A stretch of 64,000 nt of DNA, taken from JACKII01 sp963807085 (lineage in GTDB: Bacteria > Pseudomonadota > Alphaproteobacteria > Bin95). The notes under the pieces are model-generated. The model worked only from the letters and a program-made list of their open reading frames with translations, was not told the DNA's origin and searched no databases. This document shows positions 8,500 through 17,425 of the stretch, piece after piece. The position numbers were made by a program, and so were the translations under genes. Position 1 is the stretch's first letter, and each line of letters begins with the position of its first letter. The DNA is taken from assembly GCA_963807085.1 (NCBI GenBank), contig CAWEBB010000032.1, forward strand, positions 62,001-126,000, written 5' to 3'.

Positions 8500-9024
8500 A
8501 TTTCTAGCCGCCTGTCCCCTAAAGAGCGGGAACGCTTTCATAATTTGCTGAAGCTCGCCGCGAACAGCCCCTACCAGGGTGAACGCGACGCTGCGCTGGC
8601 CGCGGCTGAGCGGCTGGTGACCAGGCACGGGATGACCTTGGACGAAGCCGCTCAGCGGGCGGTCGAGGACAACAAGGCAGAAGCTGCGGCAAAAGAACGG
8701 GCACAGACACACGCAGAGCAGGACGCTGCCCGGCGTTTTCGGGAAGCGGAAGCGCGCCGCGCAGCCGACAAGTCCAACTGGGAGCAGGCATGGCGCGAAG
8801 CCCGGGCCCGCGGCCTGGATGACGGGCCTGAAGAAAAGCCGAAGGGCCCGCCGCCGAACTTCACCCGTCCGCGCAGCAACCGCCGCCGCAATCCCGTCAC
8901 CTTTGCCAAGGTGCTGTTGCAGGAAACGGCATTGCCGCTGGACGAAATCGCGTCAATCACGGACCTGGACATTTACCAGGTTGCTGGGCTGAAGTTGAAA
9001 CTGCGGGACGCCGAAGCGGCATAG
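8500..9024 (+). CDS. DUF2786 domain protein, probable non-ATG start
   Basis: Cytoplasmic protein of about 174 residues. The N-terminal DUF2786-like segment (LLKLAANSPYQGERDAALAA) is followed by a charged, probably coiled-coil middle rich in Ala/Glu/Arg and a C-terminal part with PVTFAKVLLQ. Function is unknown. The conserved helix begins before the first common start (TTG 8545): the residues from SPKERERFHN onward fit the family and are preceded by an ATT codon at 8500 with a CGGAGG ribosome-binding site nine bases upstream. I therefore place the start at ATT 8500. CTG at 8512 and TTG at 8545 are alternatives, and a base error turning ATG into ATT is also possible. Confidence 0.7.
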   Translation: MSSRLSPKERERFHNLLKLAANSPYQGERDAALAAAERLVTRHGMTLDEAAQRAVEDNKAEAAAKERAQTHAEQDAARRFREAEARRAADKSNWEQAWREARARGLDDGPEEKPKGPPPNFTRPRSNRRRNPVTFAKVLLQETALPLDEIASITDLDIYQVAGLKLKLRDAEAA

Positions 9025-9048
9025 CCCGATTGATGGAGGAGCCTAACC

Positions 9049-9543
9049 ATGGCGGATTGGAACGACCTGCGCTCTCTGGCGGAAACTGTCGGAGCAAAGT
9101 TGAAAGAGCGCGGCGATACCGTCGCGGTTTGTGAAACATCCGGCGGCGGCTTGATTTCCGCCGCGTTGTTGAGCGTGAGCGGTGCTTCTGCCTATTACCG
9201 GGGCGGCGTGGTGCCGTATTCCCGCTGGGGCCGCGATGGCCTGCTGGATATCCCGCTCGACGAACTGGAAGGCATTCGATCGTCCTCGGAGCCTTACGCG
9301 GCTATTCTGGCGAAGACCGTCAGGGAGCGCGTACAGACCGATTGGGGCCTATCGGAAACCGGCGCCGCCGGCCCGACCGGCAACCGCTACGGTGATGCGG
9401 CGGGTCATACCTGCATCGGGATTTCCGGCGCCGTCTCCATTACCCGCACGCTGGAAACCGCAAGCGGCGACCGCGAAGCCAACATGTTCGCATTCGGGAT
9501 AGAGGCGCTGTTACTGCTGAACCAGGCGCTGGACGCGATCTGA
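9049..9543 (+). CDS. CinA C-terminal domain-like protein (PncC-type amidohydrolase family)
   Basis: 164-residue stand-alone CinA C-terminal domain, the family of nicotinamide-mononucleotide deamidases (PncC). Visible are VCETSGGGLISAALLSVSGASAYYRGG at 25-50, matching the TAESCTGG-like active-site region with Thr/Ser nucleophile positions partly changed (ETSGGG in place of ESCTGG), and GLSETGAAGPTGNRYGD near 102-118, matching the GIAGP loop. The altered first motif means enzyme activity is uncertain. It follows the DUF2786 gene by 24 bases with a GGAGG ribosome-binding site, so the two are probably cotranscribed. Confidence 0.82.
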   Translation: MADWNDLRSLAETVGAKLKERGDTVAVCETSGGGLISAALLSVSGASAYYRGGVVPYSRWGRDGLLDIPLDELEGIRSSSEPYAAILAKTVRERVQTDWGLSETGAAGPTGNRYGDAAGHTCIGISGAVSITRTLETASGDREANMFAFGIEALLLLNQALDAI

Positions 9544-9578
9544 CGCCGGGTCGTTGATCGGGGTGCCGTTCGGCTGTA

Positions 9579-10085
9579 TCAAATCTTAATGTGGACGGTC
9601 GCGAACATGTAGGCGAACGCCGCCAAGGCAAGCAAAATAACGATGTGCGGGATAAAGTCTTTCACCGTCGTCCGCCGCTCCGTGATCTGTGCCCGCTTCA
9701 CCAATGTCTGACGCTCCTGCTGTTGCAGGTCACGGATTTCAGTTGCAATCCCCGGCAGATGCCGCTTGACCCAGTCCCCGAAGTCGGCATCGGCATATTC
9801 CCACGCGACGGAAGACGATCGGTCCTGAACGTCGACGCTCGCCCGGAACTGCTGCACTCCCGCTGTTGTGTCGTCGAGAGAAACCGGGCGCTTGGTGAGG
9901 CATAGCCGCCATTCACTCGTGCGCTTGCCGGGTTGCCATTGCACAAGGCATTCCTGGCCCTCCTGCAGCGGCAGCCGGCGGGGCGGCAGCGCGACACACT
10001 GATCGCTATCCAGTGACGCCAGGGCGCTGAGCGGGTCCGTCAGGTCGTTGTCAAAGTGCTCAGCGTCCAACTGCTCATTTGCCAT
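9579..10085 (-). CDS. Hypothetical tail-anchored membrane protein
   Basis: 168-residue protein I do not recognise. It has an acidic N-terminus (DAEHFDNDLTDP), a middle segment ending in a basic, Gln-rich probable coiled coil (RDLQQQERQTLVKRAQITERR, about 118-138), and one hydrophobic helix at about 145-164 just before the C-terminus, so it should be anchored by its tail with the bulk in the cytoplasm. The start is the ATG giving MANEQLD; the frame extends further upstream but would run into the divergent glycosyltransferase region. It converges on the CinA-like gene with 35 bases between the stops. Confidence 0.6.
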   Translation of the reverse strand: MANEQLDAEHFDNDLTDPLSALASLDSDQCVALPPRRLPLQEGQECLVQWQPGKRTSEWRLCLTKRPVSLDDTTAGVQQFRASVDVQDRSSSVAWEYADADFGDWVKRHLPGIATEIRDLQQQERQTLVKRAQITERRTTVKDFIPHIVILLALAAFAYMFATVHIKI

Positions 10086-10218
10086 TATTTGTTCCGGTGG
10101 CTGCGCGACATTTGGGCAGATTCCGCGCGAAGGGCCGCATTGCCCGCTTGGAGAATATAGCGTTGCTGCTATACCGCCTACCAATCCGCGTGGCCAGAGG
10201 TTCGATACGCGCCCGTCC

Positions 10219-11178
10219 TTGTCTGTGTTGCTCATCACATCAAACCGCCTTGGCGATGCTGTTCTCACCACCGGGGCGGTTCCCTATTTGGCTCAGCGTT
10301 ACCCGCAAAGCCACATCGCCGTGGCGTGCGGTGCGCTTCCGGCGCCCCTGTTCGAGGCCATGCCGGAGGTATCCGAGGTGTGGCTGGTGGAAAAACAACC
10401 GCGCGGCGGCCACTGGTGGCGGCTTTGGCGCAGGGCGATCGGCCGGCGATGGCGGCATGTGGTGGACCTGCGCGGCTCGGCCTTTGCCTATACGGTATGG
10501 GCCGGGCGGCGCACGGTTCTCCATACCGATCGGACGCTTCGTCATCGGGTCGCCCATCTGACGGAGGTGCTGGGCGCAAGCGAGCCCGTGGCACCGCGTA
10601 TATGTTGGCGGCCGGAACACGCACGGGAGGCGGACCGCCTGCTCGTCACGCAATGCCCGGTACTCGCGATCGGGCCGACCGCGAACTGGCGCGGCAAGCA
10701 GTGGCCCGCGGCGAAGTTCGGTGAGCTGGCGGCGCGGCTTACCGGCCCCGACGGGCCGTTGCCAGGCGCCCGTGTCTTGGTGGCGGGTGCGCCCAATGAG
10801 GCGCCTATGGCGCAAACCGCTATAGCGGCTTTGCCGCCGGAACGCACCATTGCCGCCTTCGGATGGCCGCTCCCGGTGCTGGCCGCGGCTTTTTCCAAAG
10901 CGTCGCTTTATGTAGGCAACGACTCTGGCCTGATGCATTTGGCAGCGGCGGTGGGCGTTCCGGCGCTCGGCTTGTTCGGTCCGTCGCGGGACGAGCACTA
11001 CGCGCCCTGGGGAGCCGGCAACCGCGTCGTCCGCACGCCGACCTCCTATGGGGATTATCTGATCGCGGGGCGTCTGGACACGGCTGTTGCCGCGCGGCTG
11101 ATGGACGATATTCCGGTCGAGGAAGTTTACTGCGCCGCCGTTGGTCTTTTGGAAGCTTCCGAGCGGAGGAAAGAATAG
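10219..11178 (+). CDS. Glycosyltransferase family 9 (heptosyltransferase-like)
   Basis: About 319 residues of GT9/ADP-heptose:LPS heptosyltransferase fold. Visible are VLLITSNRLGDAVLTTGAVPYL at the N-terminus, the substrate-site region GPTANWRGKQWPAAKFGELA, and YVGNDSGLMHLAAAVGVPALGLFG, the hallmark of the family's nucleotide-sugar site. The start is uncertain: TTG 10219 and GTG 10225 both sit just before the first beta strand, whereas the ATG at 10048 would overlap the divergent gene and add an unconserved 57-residue leader. It probably adds a sugar to the LPS core at the inner membrane. A second GT9 gene lies at 19445. Confidence 0.82.
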   Translation: MSVLLITSNRLGDAVLTTGAVPYLAQRYPQSHIAVACGALPAPLFEAMPEVSEVWLVEKQPRGGHWWRLWRRAIGRRWRHVVDLRGSAFAYTVWAGRRTVLHTDRTLRHRVAHLTEVLGASEPVAPRICWRPEHAREADRLLVTQCPVLAIGPTANWRGKQWPAAKFGELAARLTGPDGPLPGARVLVAGAPNEAPMAQTAIAALPPERTIAAFGWPLPVLAAAFSKASLYVGNDSGLMHLAAAVGVPALGLFGPSRDEHYAPWGAGNRVVRTPTSYGDYLIAGRLDTAVAARLMDDIPVEEVYCAAVGLLEASERRKE

Positions 11179-11233
11179 CGTGCTTTCGCCGTGTTGGCGC
11201 CCCACGTCACATTGACGGTGCGGGCCGTCACGA

Positions 11234-11262
11234 TTGACTTGACAGTGTGCCCTGCCTATTTC
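11234..11262 (+). promoter_or_regulatory. Candidate sigma70 promoter for secA
   Basis: TTGACT at 11234-11239, 17-base spacer, TATTTC at 11257-11262, about 120 bases before the secA ATG. An overlapping TTGACA at 11239-11244 is a second possible -35. This is a match by eye only, within the 202-base gap between the GT9 gene and secA that holds no other gene I can see. Confidence 0.35.
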
Positions 11263-11380
11263 ACGTGCAGCCCTAGCCGCGCTCTCTGGCGCGTTAAGGG
11301 ACGATTTTCGGTGAAGTCCGAGCGGGACATGCTGGTTCGTTTCCAGCCGATAGCCATACCCTAAGTTTACGAGGACCGCC

Positions 11381-14128
11381 ATGATCGGCGCGCTTGCCAA
11401 GCGAATCTTTGGAACTGCCAATGACCGGACGCTGAAGCGCCTGGACACGAATATCGCCGCAATCAACGCATTGGAGCCGGAGACCGAGGCGCTGGACGAT
11501 GCGGCGCTGCGGGCGCGCACTGACACGTTCCGCAAACGGCTGGCGGATGGCGAGACGGTCGACGATCTGCTGGTTGAAGCCTTTGCGACGGTTCGGGAAG
11601 CCGCCAAGCGCACGCTCGGGCAGCGTCATTTCGACGTGCAGTTGAGCGGCGGCATGGTGCTGCATCAGGGCAAGATCGCCGAGATGAAAACCGGCGAAGG
11701 CAAGACCCTGGTTGCCACACTGGCGGTCTACCTGAACGCACTTTCCGGGCGCGGCGTCCATGTGGTGACCGTCAATGACTACCTGGCCAAGCGCGATGCC
11801 GCCTGGATGGGACAGATTTACGAATTTTTGGGCCTGTCGGTCGGCTGCATCGTGCATGGCCTCGACGACACTGCCCGCCGGCAGCAATACGCGTGCGATG
11901 TCACGTATGGCACCAACAACGAATTCGGCTTCGACTATCTGCGCGACAACATGAAGTTCCAACTGGAGGAAATGGTTCAGCGGGAATTCAACTTCGCCAT
12001 TGTCGATGAAGTGGATTCGATCCTGATCGACGAAGCGCGGACGCCGCTGATTATCTCCGGCCCCGCGGAAACCTCGTCGGACCTTTATGTCCGCATCGAC
12101 GCCTTCATGCCCAGCCTCCAGCCGGAGCACTATGAGAAAGACGAGAAAGCCCGCGCCACTACCCTGACCGATGCGGGCGTCGAGCATATGGAGCAGGTGA
12201 TGCAGGACGCGGGCCTGATCACCGACGGCACGCTCTACGACATCACGAACATTTCCATTCTGCACCACATCAACCAGGCCTTGCGGGCGCACGTGCTGTT
12301 CGAACGCGACCGGGACTACATGGTGCGGGACGGCAAGGTGATCATCATCGACGAGTTCACCGGCCGGGCAATGGAAGGCCGCCGCTATTCCGAGGGTCTG
12401 CACCAGGCGCTGGAGGCGAAGGAGGGCGTCGAGGTTCAGCTTGAAAACCAGACGCTCGCGTCGATTACCTTCCAGAATTATTTCCGCGCCTATAAAAAAC
12501 TGGCCGGCATGACTGGAACCGCCATGACGGAGGCGGGCGAGTTCGACGAAATCTACGGTCTGGAAGTGGTCGACATTCCCACCAACGTCCCGGTCTCCCG
12601 CAAGGACCAGGACGACGAAGTCTACCGCACCTTCCGGGAAAAGAACGAAGCGATCCTGGACGAGATCGCCGCTTGTCACGAGCGCCGGCAGCCGGTGCTG
12701 GTGGGGACGATCTCAATCGAGAAGTCGGAAGAGCTCTCCACCCTGCTCAAGGCGAAAAAGGTTCCGCACCAGGTGCTGAACGCCCGTTACCACGAACAGG
12801 AAGCGATGATCATCGCCCAGGCGGGCAAGCCGGGCGGAGTGACCATCGCCACCAACATGGCCGGCCGCGGCACCGATATTCAGCTTGGCGGCAACGCCGA
12901 AATGATGGCGGCGGAACGCTGCCAGTCGATCACGGACGAAAGCGAGCGCGAGCGTGTCTTCGCCGAAGTACAGGCCGAAGTGGACCGGGACAAGGAGATC
13001 GTGAAGCAGGCAGGCGGCCTTTACGTCATCGGTACGGAACGCCACGAAAGCCGGCGCATCGACAACCAGCTGCGCGGCCGTTCCGGCCGCCAGGGCGATC
13101 CGGGCGGCTCGAAGTTCTTTGTCTCCCTCGAAGACGACCTGATGCGCATTTTCGGGTCGGAGCGCATGGACGGCGTGTTGCGTCGCCTCGGCCTGAAGGA
13201 AGGCGAGGCCATAGTCCATTCCTGGATCAACAAGGCGCTAGAAAAAGCCCAGCAGAAGGTCGAAGCCCGCAACTTCGAAATCCGCAAGAACCTGTTGCGT
13301 TATGACGACGTGATGAACGACCAGCGCCGGGTAATCTACGATCAGCGGCGCGAGATCATGCGCGCGGAGGACGTGCAGGAAACTGTCGTCGACATGCGTG
13401 AGCAGGTGCTGGACGGTCTCGTCGCCACCCATATGCCCGAAAAAGCGCTGCCGGATCAGTGGAATACCACCGGGTTGCACGAAGAAATGCTGCGGATTTT
13501 CGGGCTGGACCTGCCCGTTCAAGCGTGGGCCGAGGAAGAGGGCATCGCCGACGAGGAAATGCACGCCCGTCTTTCCAAGGCCGTTGAGCAGAAGATGGCG
13601 GAAAAGGCTGCCAACTGGGGTCCGGAACTGATGCGGATGGCGGAAAAAAGCGTCCTGCTTCAGTTGCTCGACCAGTTCTGGAAAGACCACCTGTTGCAGC
13701 TCGACCATCTGCGCCAGGGCATCGGCCTTCGGGCATATGCGCAGCGTGATCCGCTGAACGAGTACAAGTCGGAGGCCTTTGGCCTGTTCGAATCGATGCT
13801 GACACGGCTGCGCGAGTCGGTGACGGGGGCGCTGTCCCATCTGGAACTGCGGATGGAGGCGCCGGTCGGCATGCCGCAAACCCCGGATGACAGCCAGTGG
13901 CAGGAACAGCACGACGAGATGTCGGCATTGGCTGCCGACGAAGGCGAACTGACGGATGCAGAGGCCGGCGCGGCCACCGCGTCGCTGCCGCGGCCGGTTC
14001 GCACGGCGGCAGCGGCCGCCACCATCGATCCGGCCGATCGCTCCACCTGGGGCAAGGTTCCGCGCAATGCGCCTTGCCCGTGCGGTTCGGGGAAAAAGTA
14101 CAAGCACTGTCACGGCGCCCATGTTTGA
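11381..14128 (+). CDS. secA: Preprotein translocase ATPase SecA
   Basis: 915-residue full-length SecA, the ATP-driven motor that feeds unfolded precursors through SecYEG. Walker A MKTGEGKT is at 102-109 and the DEAD-like VDEVD at 208-212. The preprotein cross-linking domain follows, then motif NMAGRGTDIQLGG near 490 and GRSGRQGDPG near 570. The alpha-helical scaffold/wing region (NLLRYDDVMNDQR) comes next, and the C-terminal zinc-binding tail is CPCGSGKKYKHCHG, which contacts SecB and phospholipids. An acidic/Ala-rich linker precedes the tail. The start ATG follows GAGGA. It is transcribed alone, with a small secreted protein gene 90 bases downstream. Confidence 0.98.
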   Translation: MIGALAKRIFGTANDRTLKRLDTNIAAINALEPETEALDDAALRARTDTFRKRLADGETVDDLLVEAFATVREAAKRTLGQRHFDVQLSGGMVLHQGKIAEMKTGEGKTLVATLAVYLNALSGRGVHVVTVNDYLAKRDAAWMGQIYEFLGLSVGCIVHGLDDTARRQQYACDVTYGTNNEFGFDYLRDNMKFQLEEMVQREFNFAIVDEVDSILIDEARTPLIISGPAETSSDLYVRIDAFMPSLQPEHYEKDEKARATTLTDAGVEHMEQVMQDAGLITDGTLYDITNISILHHINQALRAHVLFERDRDYMVRDGKVIIIDEFTGRAMEGRRYSEGLHQALEAKEGVEVQLENQTLASITFQNYFRAYKKLAGMTGTAMTEAGEFDEIYGLEVVDIPTNVPVSRKDQDDEVYRTFREKNEAILDEIAACHERRQPVLVGTISIEKSEELSTLLKAKKVPHQVLNARYHEQEAMIIAQAGKPGGVTIATNMAGRGTDIQLGGNAEMMAAERCQSITDESERERVFAEVQAEVDRDKEIVKQAGGLYVIGTERHESRRIDNQLRGRSGRQGDPGGSKFFVSLEDDLMRIFGSERMDGVLRRLGLKEGEAIVHSWINKALEKAQQKVEARNFEIRKNLLRYDDVMNDQRRVIYDQRREIMRAEDVQETVVDMREQVLDGLVATHMPEKALPDQWNTTGLHEEMLRIFGLDLPVQAWAEEEGIADEEMHARLSKAVEQKMAEKAANWGPELMRMAEKSVLLQLLDQFWKDHLLQLDHLRQGIGLRAYAQRDPLNEYKSEAFGLFESMLTRLRESVTGALSHLELRMEAPVGMPQTPDDSQWQEQHDEMSALAADEGELTDAEAGAATASLPRPVRTAAAAATIDPADRSTWGKVPRNAPCPCGSGKKYKHCHGAHV

Positions 14129-14217
14129 GCACGGACAACCGCGCGCGAAATGTGTTTGCGCAAACAGTCGCGGCATGTGTAGACTTTTCGTCTCAACACT
14201 GACCGGAGGATCAGCGC

Positions 14218-14394
14218 ATGAAAACCATTGCAACTCTCGCCGCGGCGGCCTTTGTCTTCGCGGTCGGCAGCGCGTCGGCCTGTGAGTGGAACAAGACGGC
14301 AGAACAGTCGGTGCAGTCGCCGGACAATTCGAAAATGGCCTCGGTGACCGGGCCTCAGACAACCGGATCTCAAACGACACCGGTCAAGAAATAG
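14218..14394 (+). CDS. Small secreted protein, 58 aa, unknown function
   Basis: Short gene preceded by a strong GGAGGA ribosome-binding site at 14205-14210. The product has a Sec signal peptide (MKTIATLAAAAFVFAVGSASA, cut after ASA). The mature peptide of about 37 residues starts CEWNKTAEQ and is rich in Thr, Gln and Ser with no second cysteine. It is probably periplasmic; the Cys directly after the cleavage site leaves a lipoprotein possible, but SASAC is a poor lipobox. Comparable tiny Cys-Glu/Asp-Trp proteins occur in other alphaproteobacteria, with no assigned role. A terminator follows immediately. Confidence 0.65.
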   Translation: MKTIATLAAAAFVFAVGSASACEWNKTAEQSVQSPDNSKMASVTGPQTTGSQTTPVKK

Positions 14395-14416
14395 GTCGTA
14401 CCTAACATTGACGGTG

Positions 14417-14458
14417 AAAGGGCCGCTGCGCTGCATGCGCGGCGGCCCTTTTCTTTTT
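14417..14458. terminator. Rho-independent terminator after the small secreted gene
   Basis: Stem AAAGGGCCGC (14417-14426) pairs perfectly with GCGGCCCTTT (14442-14451) and is followed by a T-rich tail. It lies between the convergent small secreted gene and the aldehyde dehydrogenase gene, and the A-tract on the left arm makes it able to work in both directions. Confidence 0.85.
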
Positions 14459-14477
14459 GAGCGGCTCGCGTGGCCAC

Positions 14478-15968
14478 TCAGGTCATGTTGAACATCATCG
14501 TCTTCTTGCGCGTGAAATGCTCCAGCATGGCTTCGAGTGAGGCCTCCTTGCCGAGGCCGGAGGATTTCACGCCGCCATAGGAGATGTTCGGCTGTACCAC
14601 CAGGTTCTGGTTGACCTGCACCAGCCCCGCCTCCAGCCGCCTTGTCGCGTCCAGCGCCTTTTTCATGTCGTTGGTCCAGACGCTCGCCGCCAGGCCGTAT
14701 TCCGTGTCATTTGCCTGGGCGATCACGTCCTCATAGTCGGACCATTCAATGATGCACGTCACCGGGCCGAATATCTCTTCGCGGCATAGGGTGGCCTCGT
14801 TCGGAATGCCGGTAAAGATAATCGGCTGGACGAACAGACCCTCCTTGGTCTCGGCCTCGGCCAACTGCCCGACCGGATGCGCCTTGGCGCCCGGCATTTT
14901 CAGGCCGATATCGATATAGCCCTTCACCTTCTCGTACTGCTCCGGCGAAATGATGGAGCCGATGTCTGTTTCCTCGCGCATGGGATCGCCGATGCGCATG
15001 GCATCAACCTTCGCCTTGAGCTTGTCGACGAAGCTGTCGTGCAGCTTCTCGTGCACGAAGATCCGGCTGGCGGCGGTGCAGGACTGGCCCTGGCGGGTGA
15101 AGCGCATGCCGGTGATTGCGCCGTCCACGGCCTTCTCCAGGTTCGCGTCCTCCAGCACGATCATTGGTGACTTGCCGCCCAGCTCGAGGGTGACGGGGAT
15201 TAGCTTCTCCGCCGCGGTCTTATAGACGATGCGTCCGGTCTCGACCGAGCCGGTGAAGGTCACCTTGCCCACGTCCCTGTGCGCGACCAGCGGCCCGCCG
15301 CATTCCGGGCCGAAGCCGGAAAGGATGTTAAAGATACCTGCCGGCAGCACCTCACCCAATATCTGAGCGACCCGCATGGCCGTGAACGGCGCTTCTTCAG
15401 CCGACTTCACCACCACGCCGTTGCCGGCGACCAGCGCCGGGGCGACCTTCAGCGCCATCAGCAGCAGCGGCACGTTCCACGGGATGATGGCGCCGACGAC
15501 GCCGATGGGCTCGCGGATCGTGACGGTCAGCGAGTCCTGGTTGAACGGCACGGTTTCGCCCTTCAATTCGGGCGCGAGGCCGCCAAAGAAGGTGAACACG
15601 TCCGCCAGCACGCCGCATTCCACCCGGCATTCCGTGCGGATCGCCTTGCCGGTCTCCAGCGTCATCAGCCGGGCCAGTTCCTCCACGTGGTCTTGCAGCC
15701 GGCGGCCGCATTCGGTGACGAGCTTGCCGCGATCCCTGGCATTCATCGCACCCCAGGCCGTTTGCGCTTTTTTGGCGGCGGTGACGGCCTCGTCCACGTC
15801 CTGCCTGTCGCCGTTCGCCGCCTGGGCGATGACCTTGCCGTTCGCAGGGTTGATGACGTCGAACGTGGTGTTGGAGAGCGCCGGCGTCAGGCGGCCGTCG
15901 ATGAAGTGGTTGGCGGCCAGTTTCTTCAGCAGGGCTTCCGGGTTGGTGTTGGGGGTGATCGTGGTCAT
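14478..15968 (-). CDS. NAD(P)-dependent aldehyde dehydrogenase
   Basis: 496-residue ALDH-superfamily enzyme oxidising an aldehyde to its acid. General base Glu262 lies in LELGGKSP, nucleophile Cys297 in RQGQSCTAASR, and the cofactor segments IIPWNVPLLL and FTGSVETGR are present. I chose the ATG giving MTTITPNTNP because AGGA lies about nine bases upstream; the frame extends 16 residues further without a good site. The substrate is not deducible; the family includes betaine-, phenylacetaldehyde- and vanillin-type dehydrogenases. The M17 peptidase and hydrolase genes lie upstream on the same strand and may form an operon with it (gap 63 bases). Confidence 0.92.
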   Translation of the reverse strand: MTTITPNTNPEALLKKLAANHFIDGRLTPALSNTTFDVINPANGKVIAQAANGDRQDVDEAVTAAKKAQTAWGAMNARDRGKLVTECGRRLQDHVEELARLMTLETGKAIRTECRVECGVLADVFTFFGGLAPELKGETVPFNQDSLTVTIREPIGVVGAIIPWNVPLLLMALKVAPALVAGNGVVVKSAEEAPFTAMRVAQILGEVLPAGIFNILSGFGPECGGPLVAHRDVGKVTFTGSVETGRIVYKTAAEKLIPVTLELGGKSPMIVLEDANLEKAVDGAITGMRFTRQGQSCTAASRIFVHEKLHDSFVDKLKAKVDAMRIGDPMREETDIGSIISPEQYEKVKGYIDIGLKMPGAKAHPVGQLAEAETKEGLFVQPIIFTGIPNEATLCREEIFGPVTCIIEWSDYEDVIAQANDTEYGLAASVWTNDMKKALDATRRLEAGLVQVNQNLVVQPNISYGGVKSSGLGKEASLEAMLEHFTRKKTMMFNMT

Positions 15969-16031
15969 GAAAGATTTCCTGCTTCGCGCTTCGCCCTCAT
16001 CCTCCGACCGGATCAAGGTGAAGCAATTGGT

Positions 16032-17405
16032 CTAAGCATACCGCTGCCGCAGCATCGTGAAGACACCGCGCACCGCCTGTGCCTCGCCGCCTTTCGGGCG
16101 TCCTGGCTTCGCGCTGTTGTTCCAGGCCATCATATCGAAATGAGCCCAGGGAGTGGTCGGGCTGACGAAGTGCTCCATATAGAGCGCCGCGGTGATTGCC
16201 CCGGCGAAGCCGCCTTCCGAGACGTTGTTCACGTCGGCCACATCGCTCTTCAGCAGCTCCTTATAGGGCTGATGCAGCGGCAACCGCCAGACGGGGTCCA
16301 AGGTAACCTCGCCCGCGCTCAACATATCGGCGGCAAGGGCGTCATCGTTGCAGAAAAGCGCGGGCAGGTCCGTGCCCAGCGCAACGCGGGCGGCACCGGT
16401 CAGGGTTGCGCAATCCAACAGGATTTCCGGTCTTTCGGAATCCGCTTCCGCCAGTGCATCGCAGAGGACTAGGCGGCCTTCCGCATCCGTGTTACCGACC
16501 TCGACCGTCAAGCCCTTGCGCGTGCGAATCACATCCAGCGGCCGCATGGCGTTGCCGCTGACGCTGTTTTCGACCGCCGGGATCAGCACGCGCAGCCGAA
16601 CGGGCAGGCCGGTAGCCATGATCATGTGGGCCAGCCCCAGCACGTTGGCAGCCCCGCCCATATCCTTCTTCATGCGCAGCATGCCGCTTGCCGGTTTCAG
16701 GTCCAGGCCGCCCGTATCGAAGCAGACGCCCTTGCCGACCAACGTGACCTTGGGTGCGCGCTCGTCGCCCCAGCGCAGATCGATCAGCCGGGGCGCGCGT
16801 GCGGCGGCCCGGCCGACGGCGTGGATGGTCGGGTAGTTGTTGGCGAGCAGTTCGTCGCCGACCAGCTCGATCACCTCCGCGCCGAACTGTCTGCCCAGCG
16901 CGTGGACCGCGGCGCAAAGTTCTTCCGGACCCATATCGTTGGCCGGTGTGTTGATCAAATCCCTGGCGAGGCACACGCCGTTGGCGACCGCTTCGGCCAC
17001 ACTACGGTTGGCTGCACCCGGCCACATCAGCCGTGCGGCGGGCGCTTTGACTTCCTTATACTTCCCAAACGTATAGCCGCCGAGCAGGAAGCCGGTCGCG
17101 ACGGCCGTCGCCGCCTCTGCGTCCCAGTCGCCCGCCAGCCGGTAATCGGCATTTGGCAGCTTCGCCGGCAGGCCGCCCGCGCTCCACAGCGGCTCTTCCA
17201 TGCCGGCCAGCACGGCCGCGATGGCGCCGTCCCTGCCCGGCAGCACGCAGATCTGGCCCGGCTTGGCGGCAAAGTCGGTCGCCTTGGCCCATGCTCGTTC
17301 CGTCTCCGGCCGGGCGGCGATCCAGGCTTCCCACTCCTCCGCTTTCAACAGGTGCAGTGGCACCGCCTGTGGCGCGGAATCGATCAGAAGTGGGTTTATC
17401 GGCAT
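16032..17405 (-). CDS. M17 family leucyl aminopeptidase
   Basis: 457-residue cytosolic metallo-aminopeptidase of family M17, trimming N-terminal residues from peptides. Metal and active-site residues are visible: Lys225 and Asp230 in VGKGVCFDTGGLDLKP, Asp248, and Asp307/Glu309 in the signature NTDAEGRL (305-312). The N-terminal domain is short (about 130 residues), as in PepB-like shorter members common in alphaproteobacteria. The stop is 63 bases before the aldehyde dehydrogenase start, and the hydrolase gene is 20 bases upstream, suggesting a three-gene unit. Confidence 0.93.
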   Translation of the reverse strand: MPINPLLIDSAPQAVPLHLLKAEEWEAWIAARPETERAWAKATDFAAKPGQICVLPGRDGAIAAVLAGMEEPLWSAGGLPAKLPNADYRLAGDWDAEAATAVATGFLLGGYTFGKYKEVKAPAARLMWPGAANRSVAEAVANGVCLARDLINTPANDMGPEELCAAVHALGRQFGAEVIELVGDELLANNYPTIHAVGRAAARAPRLIDLRWGDERAPKVTLVGKGVCFDTGGLDLKPASGMLRMKKDMGGAANVLGLAHMIMATGLPVRLRVLIPAVENSVSGNAMRPLDVIRTRKGLTVEVGNTDAEGRLVLCDALAEADSERPEILLDCATLTGAARVALGTDLPALFCNDDALAADMLSAGEVTLDPVWRLPLHQPYKELLKSDVADVNNVSEGGFAGAITAALYMEHFVSPTTPWAHFDMMAWNNSAKPGRPKGGEAQAVRGVFTMLRQRYA

Positions 17406-17425
17406 CGGTTTCGTTGCTTCCTGCT

